45,106 nucleotides of DNA, taken from IMG/VR virus record IMGVR_UViG_3300028802_000027, positions 1-45,106 of that record; one strand, 5' to 3'. The notes beneath the pieces are model-generated. The model saw only the letters and a list, made by a program, of their open reading frames with translations. It was not told the origin of the DNA and made no database searches. The translations under genes were made by a program, and so were the position numbers. Origin of the DNA: a virus. This document shows, in pieces, positions 29,395-38,376 of the stretch (its first letter is position 1; each line of letters begins with the position of its first letter).

Positions 29395-29853
29395 ATGTCA
29401 GGTCGAGGCGCACAGACGCAGTTGTCAGGGGCCGCCCAGGACGCAGCCAGGGGCGGCACGACGGGCACGATCGAGGGCAACGAGGCTGCGCGCAATGCCG
29501 CCGGGACCGCGCCACCGATCGACACTTTCCCGAACGGGATAGCTTTCCCGGTCAGTGCCAATCTCACTGCCAAGGCGGGCGGTGGGCAGGCCGGCGCCAC
29601 GTCCATGACGGCGCCGGTCAACAACATCACGGTGGTGGCCACGGCCGCCGACAGCGTGGCGTTCGACGCGATGCGGCCGGGCGAGATGGTGGTGGTGGTC
29701 AACGCGGGCGCCGCCAGTTGTCAGGTATTCGGCGCGAGCCCGGCGACCATCAACGGCGTGGCGACGGGCACGGGTGTGCCGCTCGCGGCCGGCAAGGTCG
29801 GCATCTACTTCGCGGTCAGCGCGACCAACATCCGGGGCGGCGCGCTCGCCTAA
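29395..29853 (+). CDS. Hypothetical structural protein, 152 residues
   Basis: The protein has an Ala/Gly-rich N terminus and a beta-rich C-terminal domain (PVNNITVVATAADSVAFDAM, PGEMVVVVNAGAASCQVFGA, AGKVGIYFAVSATNIRGGAL). The repeated short strands resemble small capsid decoration or fibre domains. It abuts the next gene (TAA then ATG). No family was recognised. Confidence 0.55.
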   Translation: MSGRGAQTQLSGAAQDAARGGTTGTIEGNEAARNAAGTAPPIDTFPNGIAFPVSANLTAKAGGGQAGATSMTAPVNNITVVATAADSVAFDAMRPGEMVVVVNAGAASCQVFGASPATINGVATGTGVPLAAGKVGIYFAVSATNIRGGALA

Positions 29854-31785
29854 ATGGCGGTCAACAATTCCGTTTGGTATGCCAACTACGGCAACGGCTC
29901 GAGCACCGGCTATTTCGCTGTTCCGGTCTGGTCGACGGGTGCTGTCAAGGCTGTAGGCAATCGGGTTCGACAGCTCGCCGCACCTGCAGTCACCAACGAA
30001 CGGGTGTGGATCTGCATTATCGCGGGCACCACACACGCCACCACCGAGCCCGTGTGGAACGTCGGCACGCAGGGCAGCAGAACGACGGACAACACCGTCA
30101 CGTGGCAGGAGGTGACGGGAAAGCCTGCCGTTAACGGCGACACTGCGAACACGCCGCTTTCGAGCAGCGCGCGCAGCAACGCGGTGGTGCTGGGCAACAT
30201 CGTCCGCAACAACACCAGCACACACTTCTTCATCTGCAGCACGGCCGGCACGACGGGAGCCGGCGAGCCCGCCTACAACACGACGACGGGCGGCACGACG
30301 ACGGACGGCGGGTGCACCTGGACGTGCATCGGTGCTGTGGGTTCATTCGCCGCCTGGGCGGCCCCCGTGGCCCGGCTTGCCGGTGCGTGGGTCAACGCAG
30401 CGGGCGACACGATCTACGTCTCCAGCGCCCACGCGGAGACCCAGGCGGCCGCGATGGCGGTCGGCCCGGCCACGCTCACCTCGTTCCTGTGCATCGCCGA
30501 TGCCGGCACGATCCCGCCGACGGCGGCCGACCTGACCACCGGGGCGAGCTGCACGACGACGGGCAACTCGGCGCTGACGATCAACGGCATCACCGTCTTC
30601 CAGGGGATCGCGTTCTTCTGTGGCACTGGCGCATTTGGAACGCTGTTCAACGTCAGCACGGGCGTCTCGACCTACGTCTCGATGCGCAATTGCGCATTGA
30701 ATCTGCGCGCCACAGCCGGGCAAACGCTGATCTTCGGCAACAACACCGGCTCCAAGGTGGAGCTGTGGAACACCACCATCGGCTTCAGCGGTGGGGCTGG
30801 CGACATCGTTTCCTTCCGGGGCAGCCAGTTCCTGTGGCGCGACACGGCATCGGCGCTGAGTGCAGTGGGTGGCACGTGGCCCACACAGCCGTTCCAGGGG
30901 ACCACCAACGGCGCGACGCTGTTCGAGAACCTCGACCTGTCGGCGTTCGCGGGCACGAGCTACTGGAACCCGAACACCGGCCCGGTGAAGGCGGTCATGG
31001 CGCGCTGCAAGCTGGCCGCCATCGCGATAGCGCAGGTGACAGCGGCGGCGGGTCACCTCGAGATCGACGTGATCGACTGCGACGCGGGCGCTCTGACCTA
31101 TCGCCACGAGCGGTGGCTGCTGTTCGAGGGCACGCAGTTTGCCGACGCGGTAGTGGTCCGCACCTTGGGCGCTTCCGACGGCACGACACCCTACAGTTGG
31201 CGGCTCGTCAGCAACCCCACGACACGCTGGCAGCTGCCGTTTGAAAGCCTGCCGATCGCGGTGTGGAACGCCGTGACCGGCAGCAACGTCACGGTGACGC
31301 TCGAGGGCATTTGGAGTTCCACCGTCGTGCCGACCAACGACGAGATTTGGATCGGCGCATCCTACTTCGGCACGGCGGGATCCACGCTCGGATCACGGGT
31401 CAGCAGCACGAAGGCAACGCCGATCACCGCGGCCGCGAACCTGCCGGCCTCCACCGCGGCCTGGGACAGCAAGGCCACGGCGCGCGCCAACGGCACGGTC
31501 TACGCCCTGGGCAACCTGATCAAGTTGGCCAGCAACCCTGGCCGGTTGTTCATCTGCACAGTCGCTGGCACGTCGGCCGGCAGTGAGCCCGCCGGCTACG
31601 CGAGTGCAGTCGACGGCGGCGTGGTGGTCGACAACAGCGCCACGTTCCGCGCGATGGTGCGGTTCCGGCTGCAGGCCGTCCTGACCGGGCCAGCCCCACA
31701 GATCGCCGGCCTCGTCTACGTCAGGGTGCGCGTCGGCCGCGTGTCTTCGACCTACTACGTCGACCCGAAAGTGACCCTCACATGA
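29854..31785 (+). CDS. Large beta-rich virion protein, possible fibre or decoration protein
   Basis: The 643-residue protein has two or three N-terminal repeats of a tail-type module of about 70 residues (FICSTAGTTGAGEPAYNTTT and DGGCTWTCIGAVGSF; a later copy FICTVAGTSAGSEPAGYASA). A central region of short regular strands rich in Asn and Thr resembles a right-handed beta helix. That layout is common in virion surface proteins and tailspikes. No catalytic motif was recognised. It lies between portal and coat genes, so decoration or a head fibre is possible. Confidence 0.6.
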   Translation: MAVNNSVWYANYGNGSSTGYFAVPVWSTGAVKAVGNRVRQLAAPAVTNERVWICIIAGTTHATTEPVWNVGTQGSRTTDNTVTWQEVTGKPAVNGDTANTPLSSSARSNAVVLGNIVRNNTSTHFFICSTAGTTGAGEPAYNTTTGGTTTDGGCTWTCIGAVGSFAAWAAPVARLAGAWVNAAGDTIYVSSAHAETQAAAMAVGPATLTSFLCIADAGTIPPTAADLTTGASCTTTGNSALTINGITVFQGIAFFCGTGAFGTLFNVSTGVSTYVSMRNCALNLRATAGQTLIFGNNTGSKVELWNTTIGFSGGAGDIVSFRGSQFLWRDTASALSAVGGTWPTQPFQGTTNGATLFENLDLSAFAGTSYWNPNTGPVKAVMARCKLAAIAIAQVTAAAGHLEIDVIDCDAGALTYRHERWLLFEGTQFADAVVVRTLGASDGTTPYSWRLVSNPTTRWQLPFESLPIAVWNAVTGSNVTVTLEGIWSSTVVPTNDEIWIGASYFGTAGSTLGSRVSSTKATPITAAANLPASTAAWDSKATARANGTVYALGNLIKLASNPGRLFICTVAGTSAGSEPAGYASAVDGGVVVDNSATFRAMVRFRLQAVLTGPAPQIAGLVYVRVRVGRVSSTYYVDPKVTLT

Positions 31786-31937
31786 GCCGCGAAGTTCCAG
31801 TCGCGGCCACGCCGTTCCCGGTGCAGCTCAACGAGACGGGGGCCCGTGAAGAGCCGGCCGCCGGATCCGTCGTCGTCAACGAGACGAGTCCGGCCGGGCC
31901 ATCGACCTCGACCAACACGAACTTCTTCCTTTCGTAA
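31782..31937 (+). CDS. Small hypothetical protein, 51 residues
   Basis: A frame starting in an ATGA overlap with the gene before encodes MSREVPVAATPFPVQLNETG, a Pro/Ala-rich acidic stretch, and a C terminus STNTNFFLS. No family was recognised. The overlap and the in-register codon use support it. It is followed by the first copy of a leader element that recurs before the coat gene. Confidence 0.5.
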   Translation: MSREVPVAATPFPVQLNETGAREEPAAGSVVVNETSPAGPSTSTNTNFFLS

Positions 31938-31938
31938 G

Positions 31939-31974
31939 AATCCCGCCGCCGGGGGCCTACGGGCAACGGGCGTT
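31939..31974 (+). promoter_or_regulatory. Leader element before the scaffold gene (copy 1)
   Basis: AATCCCGCCGCCGGGG (31939-31954) and CGGGCGTT (31967-31974) recur upstream of the coat gene. The first part can fold as CCCG-CCGC-CGGG, a small hairpin. The element lies just before the ATG at 31991 and may be a promoter, an mRNA-processing site or a stability hairpin. Confidence 0.5.
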
Positions 31975-31990
31975 AAAGGACCAAACCCAC

Positions 31991-32815
31991 ATGGCTAACT
32001 CGGAACTAGACGCGTTCCTGAAACGGGAACCTGTGCCTGAACCGGACCCTGCGCCTGCAGCGCAACCGGAACCGGAGCCGGAACCCAAGGGCGAACAACA
32101 ACCCGAGGTCTCTGCAGAGACGGAGGGAGGCGCGCCGCCTGCGCCTGGGGACGCCAATCGTCAGGTGCCGCTCGCTGCCCTCGAGGGCGAGCGGCGCCAA
32201 CGACAGGACTGGAAAGAGAAAGCGGTCAGGTTCGAGACCGAGGCGGCGGAGCTGCGCAAGCAGCTGGAGCACTTCAGGACGCCCCAGCCGCAGCAGCAGC
32301 AACAACCGCAGGTGCCGCAGGTTCAATCGCCGGTCTACATCAACCCGGTGGAAGACCCTGTTGCCTTCCACCGCCACACACAGCTCGCCTTGCTCAACAC
32401 GCATTTGAATCAGAGCGAACTGATGATGCGCAAAGAGATCGGCCGCGAGAAGCTGAACGAATACGTTGCCGAGTTCCAGAAGGCAGCGGAGACCGACCCC
32501 GGACTGTTCCAGCGGCTCTACAGCCAGCAGCACCCCTATGAGTGGCTCGCGGAAGAGGTGGAGAGCCTGCGGCTGCGTCACGAGATAGGTCCAGACCCGA
32601 AGGCCTATCGCGAGAAGCTTGAGCAGGAGATCGAGGCCAAGATCCTGGCGCGCAACGGCAATGGGGCGGACCACCAGCCGCAGCCGCAACAGCGCGCGCC
32701 GATCGGTGGTCAGCCTTCCCTCGCCACCACACGCAGCGCCGCTCCTCGAGGGGCGCCAACCTTCACCGGCCCGCAGAGCCTGGACGACATCCTCGCGAAG
32801 CGGTTTCAGAAGTAA
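31991..32815 (+). CDS. Scaffolding protein
   Basis: This 274-residue protein is acidic, Pro/Gln-rich and helical, located directly before the coat gene. It has a disordered N terminus (PEPDPAPAAQPEPEPEPKGE), a Gln-rich segment, a helical core and a C terminus SLDDILAKRFQK, a typical coat-binding end of phage scaffolds. It would guide procapsid assembly and leave before packaging. Assignment rests on composition and position rather than strong sequence signatures. Confidence 0.7.
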   Translation: MANSELDAFLKREPVPEPDPAPAAQPEPEPEPKGEQQPEVSAETEGGAPPAPGDANRQVPLAALEGERRQRQDWKEKAVRFETEAAELRKQLEHFRTPQPQQQQQPQVPQVQSPVYINPVEDPVAFHRHTQLALLNTHLNQSELMMRKEIGREKLNEYVAEFQKAAETDPGLFQRLYSQQHPYEWLAEEVESLRLRHEIGPDPKAYREKLEQEIEAKILARNGNGADHQPQPQQRAPIGGQPSLATTRSAAPRGAPTFTGPQSLDDILAKRFQK

Positions 32816-32821
32816 CGACCA

Positions 32822-32878
32822 AATCCCGCCGCCGGGGATAATCGGGCGTTTCGCCGAAGCCGGGCGTTATCGGGCGTT
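32822..32878 (+). promoter_or_regulatory. Leader element before the coat gene (copy 2, expanded)
   Basis: The same AATCCCGCCGCCGGGG (32822-32837) as upstream of the scaffold gene is followed here by three copies of CGGGCGTT (32843, 32861, 32871). Both copies end in a related AAGACC/AAGGACC-AAAC stretch before the ATG. The expansion upstream of the most highly expressed gene suggests a promoter, or RNA hairpins that stabilise the coat mRNA. Confidence 0.5.
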
Positions 32879-32914
32879 TCAAGACCGAAACACACAACCC
32901 GATAGGAATGCCCA

Positions 32915-34030
32915 ATGGCTGACATGAATGTCACTGCCGCTAGACCCGGCTTAACTCCGACGATTTGGGACGACCAGTTCTTCGACGAATACATCCGGAG
33001 CAACCAGTTCTCGCGCTACTTTGGAACATCGACGAATTCGATGATCCAGCTCAAAGACGACCTGACGCGGAAGAACGGCGACACCGTTGTCTTCCCGGCA
33101 GTCAGGCGTCTGGTCGGCAGCGGCGTCACCGGCAACACAGTGCTCGAGGGCAACGAAGAGCTGCTGAACGCTCGCTCGATGGCGTTGACCGTTGGCCTGC
33201 TGCGGCACGCTGTGGCTGTGTCGGAGTGGGACGAACAGAAGAGCGTAATCGATCTGTTGATGGCCGCGCGCGACGGCCTGCAGAACTGGGCCACCGAGAA
33301 GATTCGGATCGACCTGATCGCCTCGCTCGGCGCCATGACCGCCGACGCCGACGTCCAAATCACCTACGCCGCAGCGACGGCGGGACAGCGCAATACATGG
33401 TTGGTGAATAACACCGACCGGGTGCTGTTCGGGGCCGCCGTGGCGAACCACGTCAGCGGCGTGATGGCGACAGCGCTGGCCACGGTGGACAACACGCAAG
33501 ACAAGCTGACCTGCGCGATGCTCTCGCTGGCGAAGCGGCGCGCGCGCATGGCCTCGCCACACATCCGGCCGATCCGTGTGAACAATGACGAAGAGTGGTA
33601 TGTCGTCTTTGTTCCAAGTTATCCGTTCCGCGACCTTCGCGCCGATCCTGTGATGATCAACGCGAACCAGTATGCGTGGAACAGGGGCAGCGACAATCCG
33701 TTGTTCACGGGCGGCGATCTGCTGTGGGACGGCATGATCATCCGCGAGATCCCCGAGCTGCCAATCTTGAAGACCGGCGATCCGGGCGGGTCAACGATCG
33801 ACTGCGGGTTCTCTTATCTCTGTGGTGCGCAGGCGTTGGGCATCGCGTGGGCGCAGCGGACCAAGTCAACGACCAACCAGCGCGACTATAAGTTCTTCAA
33901 CGGCGTTGGTGTCAGCGAAATCCGCGGTATCGGCAAATTGCGGTGGGGCACGGATCCCACCGTTGACAAAACAAAACCTGTCGACGCGGGCATCGTTACC
34001 ATCGTGTCGGCGGGCGTCGCCGACGCATAA
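32915..34030 (+). CDS. Major capsid protein, N4 gp56 / DUF4043-like
   Basis: The 371-residue protein matches the DUF4043/N4 gp56 capsid family: TIWDDQFFDEYIRSNQFSRY, KNGDTVVFPAVRRLVGSGVT, VLEGNEELLNARSMALTVGL and RHAVAVSEWDEQ. These are parts of the HK97-fold coat protein of that group. It follows the scaffold and has AGGA just before the ATG. It would form the icosahedral shell. The pairing of this coat type with P22-like tail parts shows a mosaic structural block. Confidence 0.85.
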   Translation: MADMNVTAARPGLTPTIWDDQFFDEYIRSNQFSRYFGTSTNSMIQLKDDLTRKNGDTVVFPAVRRLVGSGVTGNTVLEGNEELLNARSMALTVGLLRHAVAVSEWDEQKSVIDLLMAARDGLQNWATEKIRIDLIASLGAMTADADVQITYAAATAGQRNTWLVNNTDRVLFGAAVANHVSGVMATALATVDNTQDKLTCAMLSLAKRRARMASPHIRPIRVNNDEEWYVVFVPSYPFRDLRADPVMINANQYAWNRGSDNPLFTGGDLLWDGMIIREIPELPILKTGDPGGSTIDCGFSYLCGAQALGIAWAQRTKSTTNQRDYKFFNGVGVSEIRGIGKLRWGTDPTVDKTKPVDAGIVTIVSAGVADA

Positions 34031-34054
34031 TCCGTCCAAACTTTGGAGGCTTCA

Positions 34055-34369
34055 ATGAGTGACGATCCAAACCGGCCCGGCGACCCACAGCCGGATCCCC
34101 CGCCCCCGCCGCCGCCCGAGCCTGCCGCGCAGTCGTCGCCGGCCGAGCCGCCGCTGACCGAGGAGGAGGCGCGCGCCAAGACGCGGGGCGCCCAAGTGGT
34201 GCTCGACCCCGACAGTCCGGCCGCTATCGCGGCGAAGGGCGGGGCGGGCCGCACCATCCTTGAGAACATGGAGGTGCGCGACGCGGCCCTGATCGAGGAG
34301 GGACTGGATCCCAAATCGCCCAGCGCTGAGCTGACCGACAAGCCTGTCGATCCGCCGCCGCCGGCCTGA
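34055..34369 (+). CDS. Pro-rich hypothetical protein after the coat gene
   Basis: The 104-residue protein starts at ATG 34055 with GGAGG 6 nt upstream. It is a very Pro-rich, disordered N terminus followed by a helical part (TEEEARAKTRGAQVVLDPDS, RTILENMEVRDAALIEEGL) and a Pro-rich end. It may be a head-completion or minor capsid protein; position is the only guide. The stop overlaps the adaptor start. Confidence 0.55.
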   Translation: MSDDPNRPGDPQPDPPPPPPPEPAAQSSPAEPPLTEEEARAKTRGAQVVLDPDSPAAIAAKGGAGRTILENMEVRDAALIEEGLDPKSPSAELTDKPVDPPPPA

Positions 34370-35013
34370 TGGCCACAACGGCGGCCACGCTCGGAGAACG
34401 CGCGCTGCGCCGGCTGGGGGTGGCTATCGTGCCCCTGGCCGACCGGCCCGGCCTCGATGAGCGCATCGCGCCGGCTACGATCGCAGCCGATGCGCTGGTC
34501 CAGCTTGGGGTCATCTCCGCCGAGGAGGTGCCCAGCGCCGACGATCAGGCGCTCAGCCTCTCCAAGGTCAGGGCGGTGCAGGACAGCCTGACCTCCCAGG
34601 CCATCGTGTGGTGGGACAACACCGGCATTCCCCGCGCTGTGCAGCAGGAATACACCAGCCTCGCCGCGCTCAGCATGGCGATGTCGTTCGGCAAGCCTTC
34701 CGACCCGCAACAGACCGCCCTGCTCGAGACCCGCGTGCGACGCATGGCTCTGGTCTTGTCGGCCCCTGACATCGCGACAAAGGCGGTGACCGCGGTGCAC
34801 GCAGACCTCGCGGCCAGGGGACGCGTGCGGTGGTCGATCGAGGACATCCCGTCGGCGGCTGAGCAGCCTTACGTCACCCTGGCGGCGTTCCAGCTGGCGC
34901 CGCTGTTCGAGCAGCAGGGCAACGCGGCCGAGGTCGTGCAGGCCAACCGACAGCTCGCCCAAATCATCGCGCTGCCGACGTCGGGCGAGCGCGTCCAGGT
35001 CGAATACTTTTAA
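34369..35013 (+). CDS. P22 gp4-like head-tail adaptor
   Basis: The 214-residue protein is all-helical and contains IAPATIAADALVQLGVISAE, ALSLSKVRAVQDSLTSQAIV, WWDNTGIPRAVQQEYTSLAA, and FGKPSDPQQTALLETRVRRM. This pattern is shared by phage tail accessory or head-closure proteins of the P22 gp4 type. A ring of these would extend the portal and bind the tail stabiliser. It starts in a TGATG overlap. Confidence 0.75.
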   Translation: MATTAATLGERALRRLGVAIVPLADRPGLDERIAPATIAADALVQLGVISAEEVPSADDQALSLSKVRAVQDSLTSQAIVWWDNTGIPRAVQQEYTSLAALSMAMSFGKPSDPQQTALLETRVRRMALVLSAPDIATKAVTAVHADLAARGRVRWSIEDIPSAAEQPYVTLAAFQLAPLFEQQGNAAEVVQANRQLAQIIALPTSGERVQVEYF

Positions 35014-35023
35014 GGGGAGCCTG

Positions 35024-35488
35024 ATGTCCTACAGCCTCCGCTACGCCGGCTACATCAGCGCGGCCGGGCCGCCGACGCCTACCGCGTGGACGGGCCCGCC
35101 GGGGCCACCAGGACCACCAGGGCAGGCGTTCGGCAGTGTGCTGGCATCGCAGGAGCTGTGGACGACGGCGACCGTGGGCGCATCCTCGCAGGTGCTGCTG
35201 ATCGTGCTGGACGACAACGTGGCGGCGCAGTTCGTGCAGATCAGAAGCACCATCATCGGCGGCGTGGATCCCAACTACAATCTCGAGATCTGGTCGGGCG
35301 ATCCCACCGCGGGCGGGACCATGGTCTATCAGGCCACCGGCATAACTGCGCCGGTCTACGACGACACAGTGGGCTTCTACGTCACCGCCCCGCCATCGAG
35401 CACGCTGTGGCTGCGCATCGAAAACGTGGATGCTGTGGCGACCGGGGTGCATGTCGACGCGCGCTACGTGGCGGTGGCCGAGAATTGA
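35024..35488 (+). CDS. Short collagen-motif protein
   Basis: The 154-residue protein has a short Gly-Pro-Pro run ([12 protein letters not shown]) at about residues 23-34 that would form a collagen-like trimer. A beta-rich domain follows (VLLIVLDDNVAAQFVQIRST, NYNLEIWSGDPTAGGTMV). It is probably a trimeric virion appendage. Ribosome site GGGGAG precedes the ATG. The TGA overlaps a TTG that starts the large depolymerase. Confidence 0.65.
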   Translation: MSYSLRYAGYISAAGPPTPTAWTGPPGPPGPPGQAFGSVLASQELWTTATVGASSQVLLIVLDDNVAAQFVQIRSTIIGGVDPNYNLEIWSGDPTAGGTMVYQATGITAPVYDDTVGFYVTAPPSSTLWLRIENVDAVATGVHVDARYVAVAEN

Positions 35489-38121
35489 GCGCGTTCACCG
35501 CCTACACCGATCCACTGACGGTGCAGATCGACCAGCCGATCCACGGGCAGAACCTGCAGGACAACCGGTCTGTTTGGCACGGCCTGGGCGACATCGTCTT
35601 CGACAGCGGCGGTTTGACGGGAACGCAGTGGTATTCCGACAACGGGCCGAACGGGCTGGATCCGGCGAACCTCGAGCCGCGCAGCTTCTGCACACGGGGC
35701 GGGTGCCACTGGACGTTCAGCGGCCGCACCCTGATCGTGCGGCTGAACGTTGCGTGGGCGTGGTATCAATACACCAGCGTGCTGGTCGACGGCGTGGTGC
35801 CGTCATCCATCCCCGGCATCCTGCAGCACTCTGACACGCTGAGCTGTCACGCGGGGGACTATCCCCTGGGAACCGAGGCCGCCGGCTACGTCGATGTGGT
35901 AGTTGCCGACGGCCTCACTGATCAACAGCACGACGTGTCTCTCCTAACCTTCAACAGCGACGCCGCCAAGTTCTTCAGCATCGCCGGCTTCAAGGTCGCC
36001 ACGTTCGCCTCGCAGACCCTGGTGCGCGCAAACGGGTGGATCCTTTCCCTCGACGAGAGGGTGCTCACGCAGAACCTGTTCACCCTGACCTTGTCGAACC
36101 GCTCCGCCAACACGGTCGCGGCGAGGTTGGATTTCCCCGACACCGTGCGCGACGCGGATGGCGCGGTGCAGGCCCCTATCCTGATCTATGCGATGGCCCC
36201 TGGCGCTTCGAGCGCGGTCACGCTGACACCAGCCTTTGATGGCTCCGAGCTGTCTGGTGTCGCGACCATCGACCTCACACTGAGCGGGCAGTATCTCGAC
36301 CCCGACGGCACGCCGACGATCGTGCCGGTGATCGCGACCATCGACAGCCCGGCCCTGGCGTTCACCCCGCTGTGGAACAAGGACGCGGCCGCTCCTGGTG
36401 GCGTGCGCCGGGCATTCACCAGCAGCTTCGCCGAGGACTGCACGTTCACCTTCCAGGGCGAAACGCTGTGGGTCTCGGCCTCGAGGAGTATCGGCTGGGG
36501 TGTCATCGGCATCTTTGCGGCGAACAACACCACACTGCTCGGTTCGGTGAACTGCGACGCAGACTTCGGTGGCGGGGTCACCGTGGTGGAGCTGACCGGG
36601 TTCTCTGCCGGCAGCAATGCGGTGCATTTGCGCAAGACGCTGAACGACGGCAAGTTCATTGTGTTCACCCAGGTCGAATGGGAAGAGGAGCACCCCTACA
36701 CAGAGATCGAGGAAACCGTGCAGGTGGCGTTTGCCGCGCAGCAACCGCTGCCTATGCAGGTGACTGGTGTCGTTGTCGGCGACTATGATGCGACGTGGGA
36801 CGAGCCCGATCTCTTGGGCTTCAACTACGACCAGCCGATCGTGCGCAGCAACGCCGGGCTGCAATACACCGAGGTAATGCAGCGCTTCCCAACATTCGCG
36901 GTCTGCTACCAGGGCGGTTTCTTCGACACCCTGGGCGAGTATGACATTCTAATTATCGATCCGTTCGCGTCGCACGCCGTCGACGTCTTCGAGTGGCAAC
37001 AGCGCGGACTGCAGGTCTATGGCTATGTAGCGAGTGGTGAGGAGGTCGGGTTCTATTCCAACCGCTACGACTTCGCGTCCGCGCTCGCAGCCAACAAAGG
37101 CGACGGTCTCGGTCCCGGCGGCTGGGCCTCTTACTATATGTTCACCCGCTACGGCGACACGTCACCGAGCGGCGCGTGGGTCGGAGCATGGAGTGAGCCC
37201 GACAAGAATGGCGTGTGGGCGAGTTATTACATCAACCCGGATCCTGCGCACGGCTGGCCGGCCCGGCTCGAGTCCTTCTACATGCCGCTCGTGCTCGGCG
37301 AAGCGGTCGACTACACCGACGAGGAAGTGGTCACCAAGAGCGCATCGACCAGCGCGGGCCCGCGTGTGGTGTTCGACAGCGCCCACGCGCCGTTCGATCT
37401 GGACCAGCCGATCACGCTCAAAAGTATGGACGGGCTGACGTCGTATCTGATCTATCGCGACTTCACCTTCGATCCCAAGACCGGCGCTGTCGTCCTGGCG
37501 GCTACCCTCCCGGTAACGGCCGGCACGCATCTGAAGTTCACTTACACGCGCAAGGGCCTGAACTGCGACGGGGTGTTCTGGGACGTCGTCGATACGCCCG
37601 ACGTCTACAGCTCGACCGAGTTCGGCTACGAGTATGTGGCAGGATACGCCGATCTGTTCATCAACATGATCAACACGGTGAAGGCGAACCACCCGGACAA
37701 GCTGTTCATCTCCAACCGGGGCTTCACCATCCTCGACAGCATCATCCACAGCTGCAGCGGCGTGATGTTTGAATCTTATCTGACCGGCGCCACCGACCTC
37801 GCGAACCTCGCCACCACAGACTACTACCGCATCACAGATCCGGCTGCGATTGCCTACAACGAGGGGATCCACACGCAGCTGCGACGGTTGCGCGAGGACC
37901 ACACGTTCGATGTCTTCTCGTTGAACTATTGCAACCCGGATGATCTCGAGCTGCAGGCCTACATGCGGGCGGAGGACGAGAAGCGCGGCTATCTCTCCTG
38001 GCAGAGCACGATCTTGCTCAACACGCCGGCCCACAATACGACGCTCGACACGCCGGGCCCGCGCCACGTTTCTACAGCCTTCACCCGCTACAAGACGCAG
38101 GCGCCGCGCGACGACGACTGA
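35485..38121 (+). CDS. Tail-associated glycoside hydrolase, GH114-like
   Basis: The 878-residue protein starts at TTG 35485, overlapping the preceding stop. The N-terminal 420 residues are beta-sandwich domains. The C-terminal part (from about residue 430) resembles GH114/TM1410-type TIM barrels: YDILIIDPFASHAVDVFEW, GLQVYGYVASGEEVGFYSNR, then LNCDGVFWDVVDTPDVYSS with the expected catalytic acid region, and LFISNRGFTILDSIIHSCSG with FESYLTG. GH114 enzymes cleave alpha-1,4-galactosaminidic bonds; the substrate here is unknown. It probably acts as a capsule or O-antigen depolymerase on the tail. A longer upstream frame overlaps the preceding gene and is not credible. Confidence 0.7.
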   Translation: MSAFTAYTDPLTVQIDQPIHGQNLQDNRSVWHGLGDIVFDSGGLTGTQWYSDNGPNGLDPANLEPRSFCTRGGCHWTFSGRTLIVRLNVAWAWYQYTSVLVDGVVPSSIPGILQHSDTLSCHAGDYPLGTEAAGYVDVVVADGLTDQQHDVSLLTFNSDAAKFFSIAGFKVATFASQTLVRANGWILSLDERVLTQNLFTLTLSNRSANTVAARLDFPDTVRDADGAVQAPILIYAMAPGASSAVTLTPAFDGSELSGVATIDLTLSGQYLDPDGTPTIVPVIATIDSPALAFTPLWNKDAAAPGGVRRAFTSSFAEDCTFTFQGETLWVSASRSIGWGVIGIFAANNTTLLGSVNCDADFGGGVTVVELTGFSAGSNAVHLRKTLNDGKFIVFTQVEWEEEHPYTEIEETVQVAFAAQQPLPMQVTGVVVGDYDATWDEPDLLGFNYDQPIVRSNAGLQYTEVMQRFPTFAVCYQGGFFDTLGEYDILIIDPFASHAVDVFEWQQRGLQVYGYVASGEEVGFYSNRYDFASALAANKGDGLGPGGWASYYMFTRYGDTSPSGAWVGAWSEPDKNGVWASYYINPDPAHGWPARLESFYMPLVLGEAVDYTDEEVVTKSASTSAGPRVVFDSAHAPFDLDQPITLKSMDGLTSYLIYRDFTFDPKTGAVVLAATLPVTAGTHLKFTYTRKGLNCDGVFWDVVDTPDVYSSTEFGYEYVAGYADLFINMINTVKANHPDKLFISNRGFTILDSIIHSCSGVMFESYLTGATDLANLATTDYYRITDPAAIAYNEGIHTQLRRLREDHTFDVFSLNYCNPDDLELQAYMRAEDEKRGYLSWQSTILLNTPAHNTTLDTPGPRHVSTAFTRYKTQAPRDDD

Positions 38122-38366
38122 TGGCAAATTATCGCAACCCGATCGACCTGCCGAACCCTTTCCTGACCACGCCCCTGGTCGTGCTGGTGGTGCGCAACGT
38201 GCGCACGGACCCGGTCTCGGGCGAGGTGGTGGCCGAAAACCCAAACACGGTGCAGCGGCACATCAATCGCGTGTCGGCCCAACACGTCTACCCGCGGCGA
38301 CAGGTCGCACTGCCGATCGAGCGGAATCTGCCGGACAGCTTCGCGCGCAAGGTCGCCTACTACTGA
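38121..38366 (+). CDS. Hypothetical protein, 81 residues
   Basis: The protein begins MANYRNPIDLPNPFLTTPLV and is mostly beta, with HINRVSAQHVYPRRQVALP. It starts in a TGATG overlap with the depolymerase gene and lies before another fibre gene. It could be a chaperone or small tail protein. No family was recognised. Confidence 0.55.
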   Translation: MANYRNPIDLPNPFLTTPLVVLVVRNVRTDPVSGEVVAENPNTVQRHINRVSAQHVYPRRQVALPIERNLPDSFARKVAYY

Positions 38367-38376
38367 GGGAACATTA

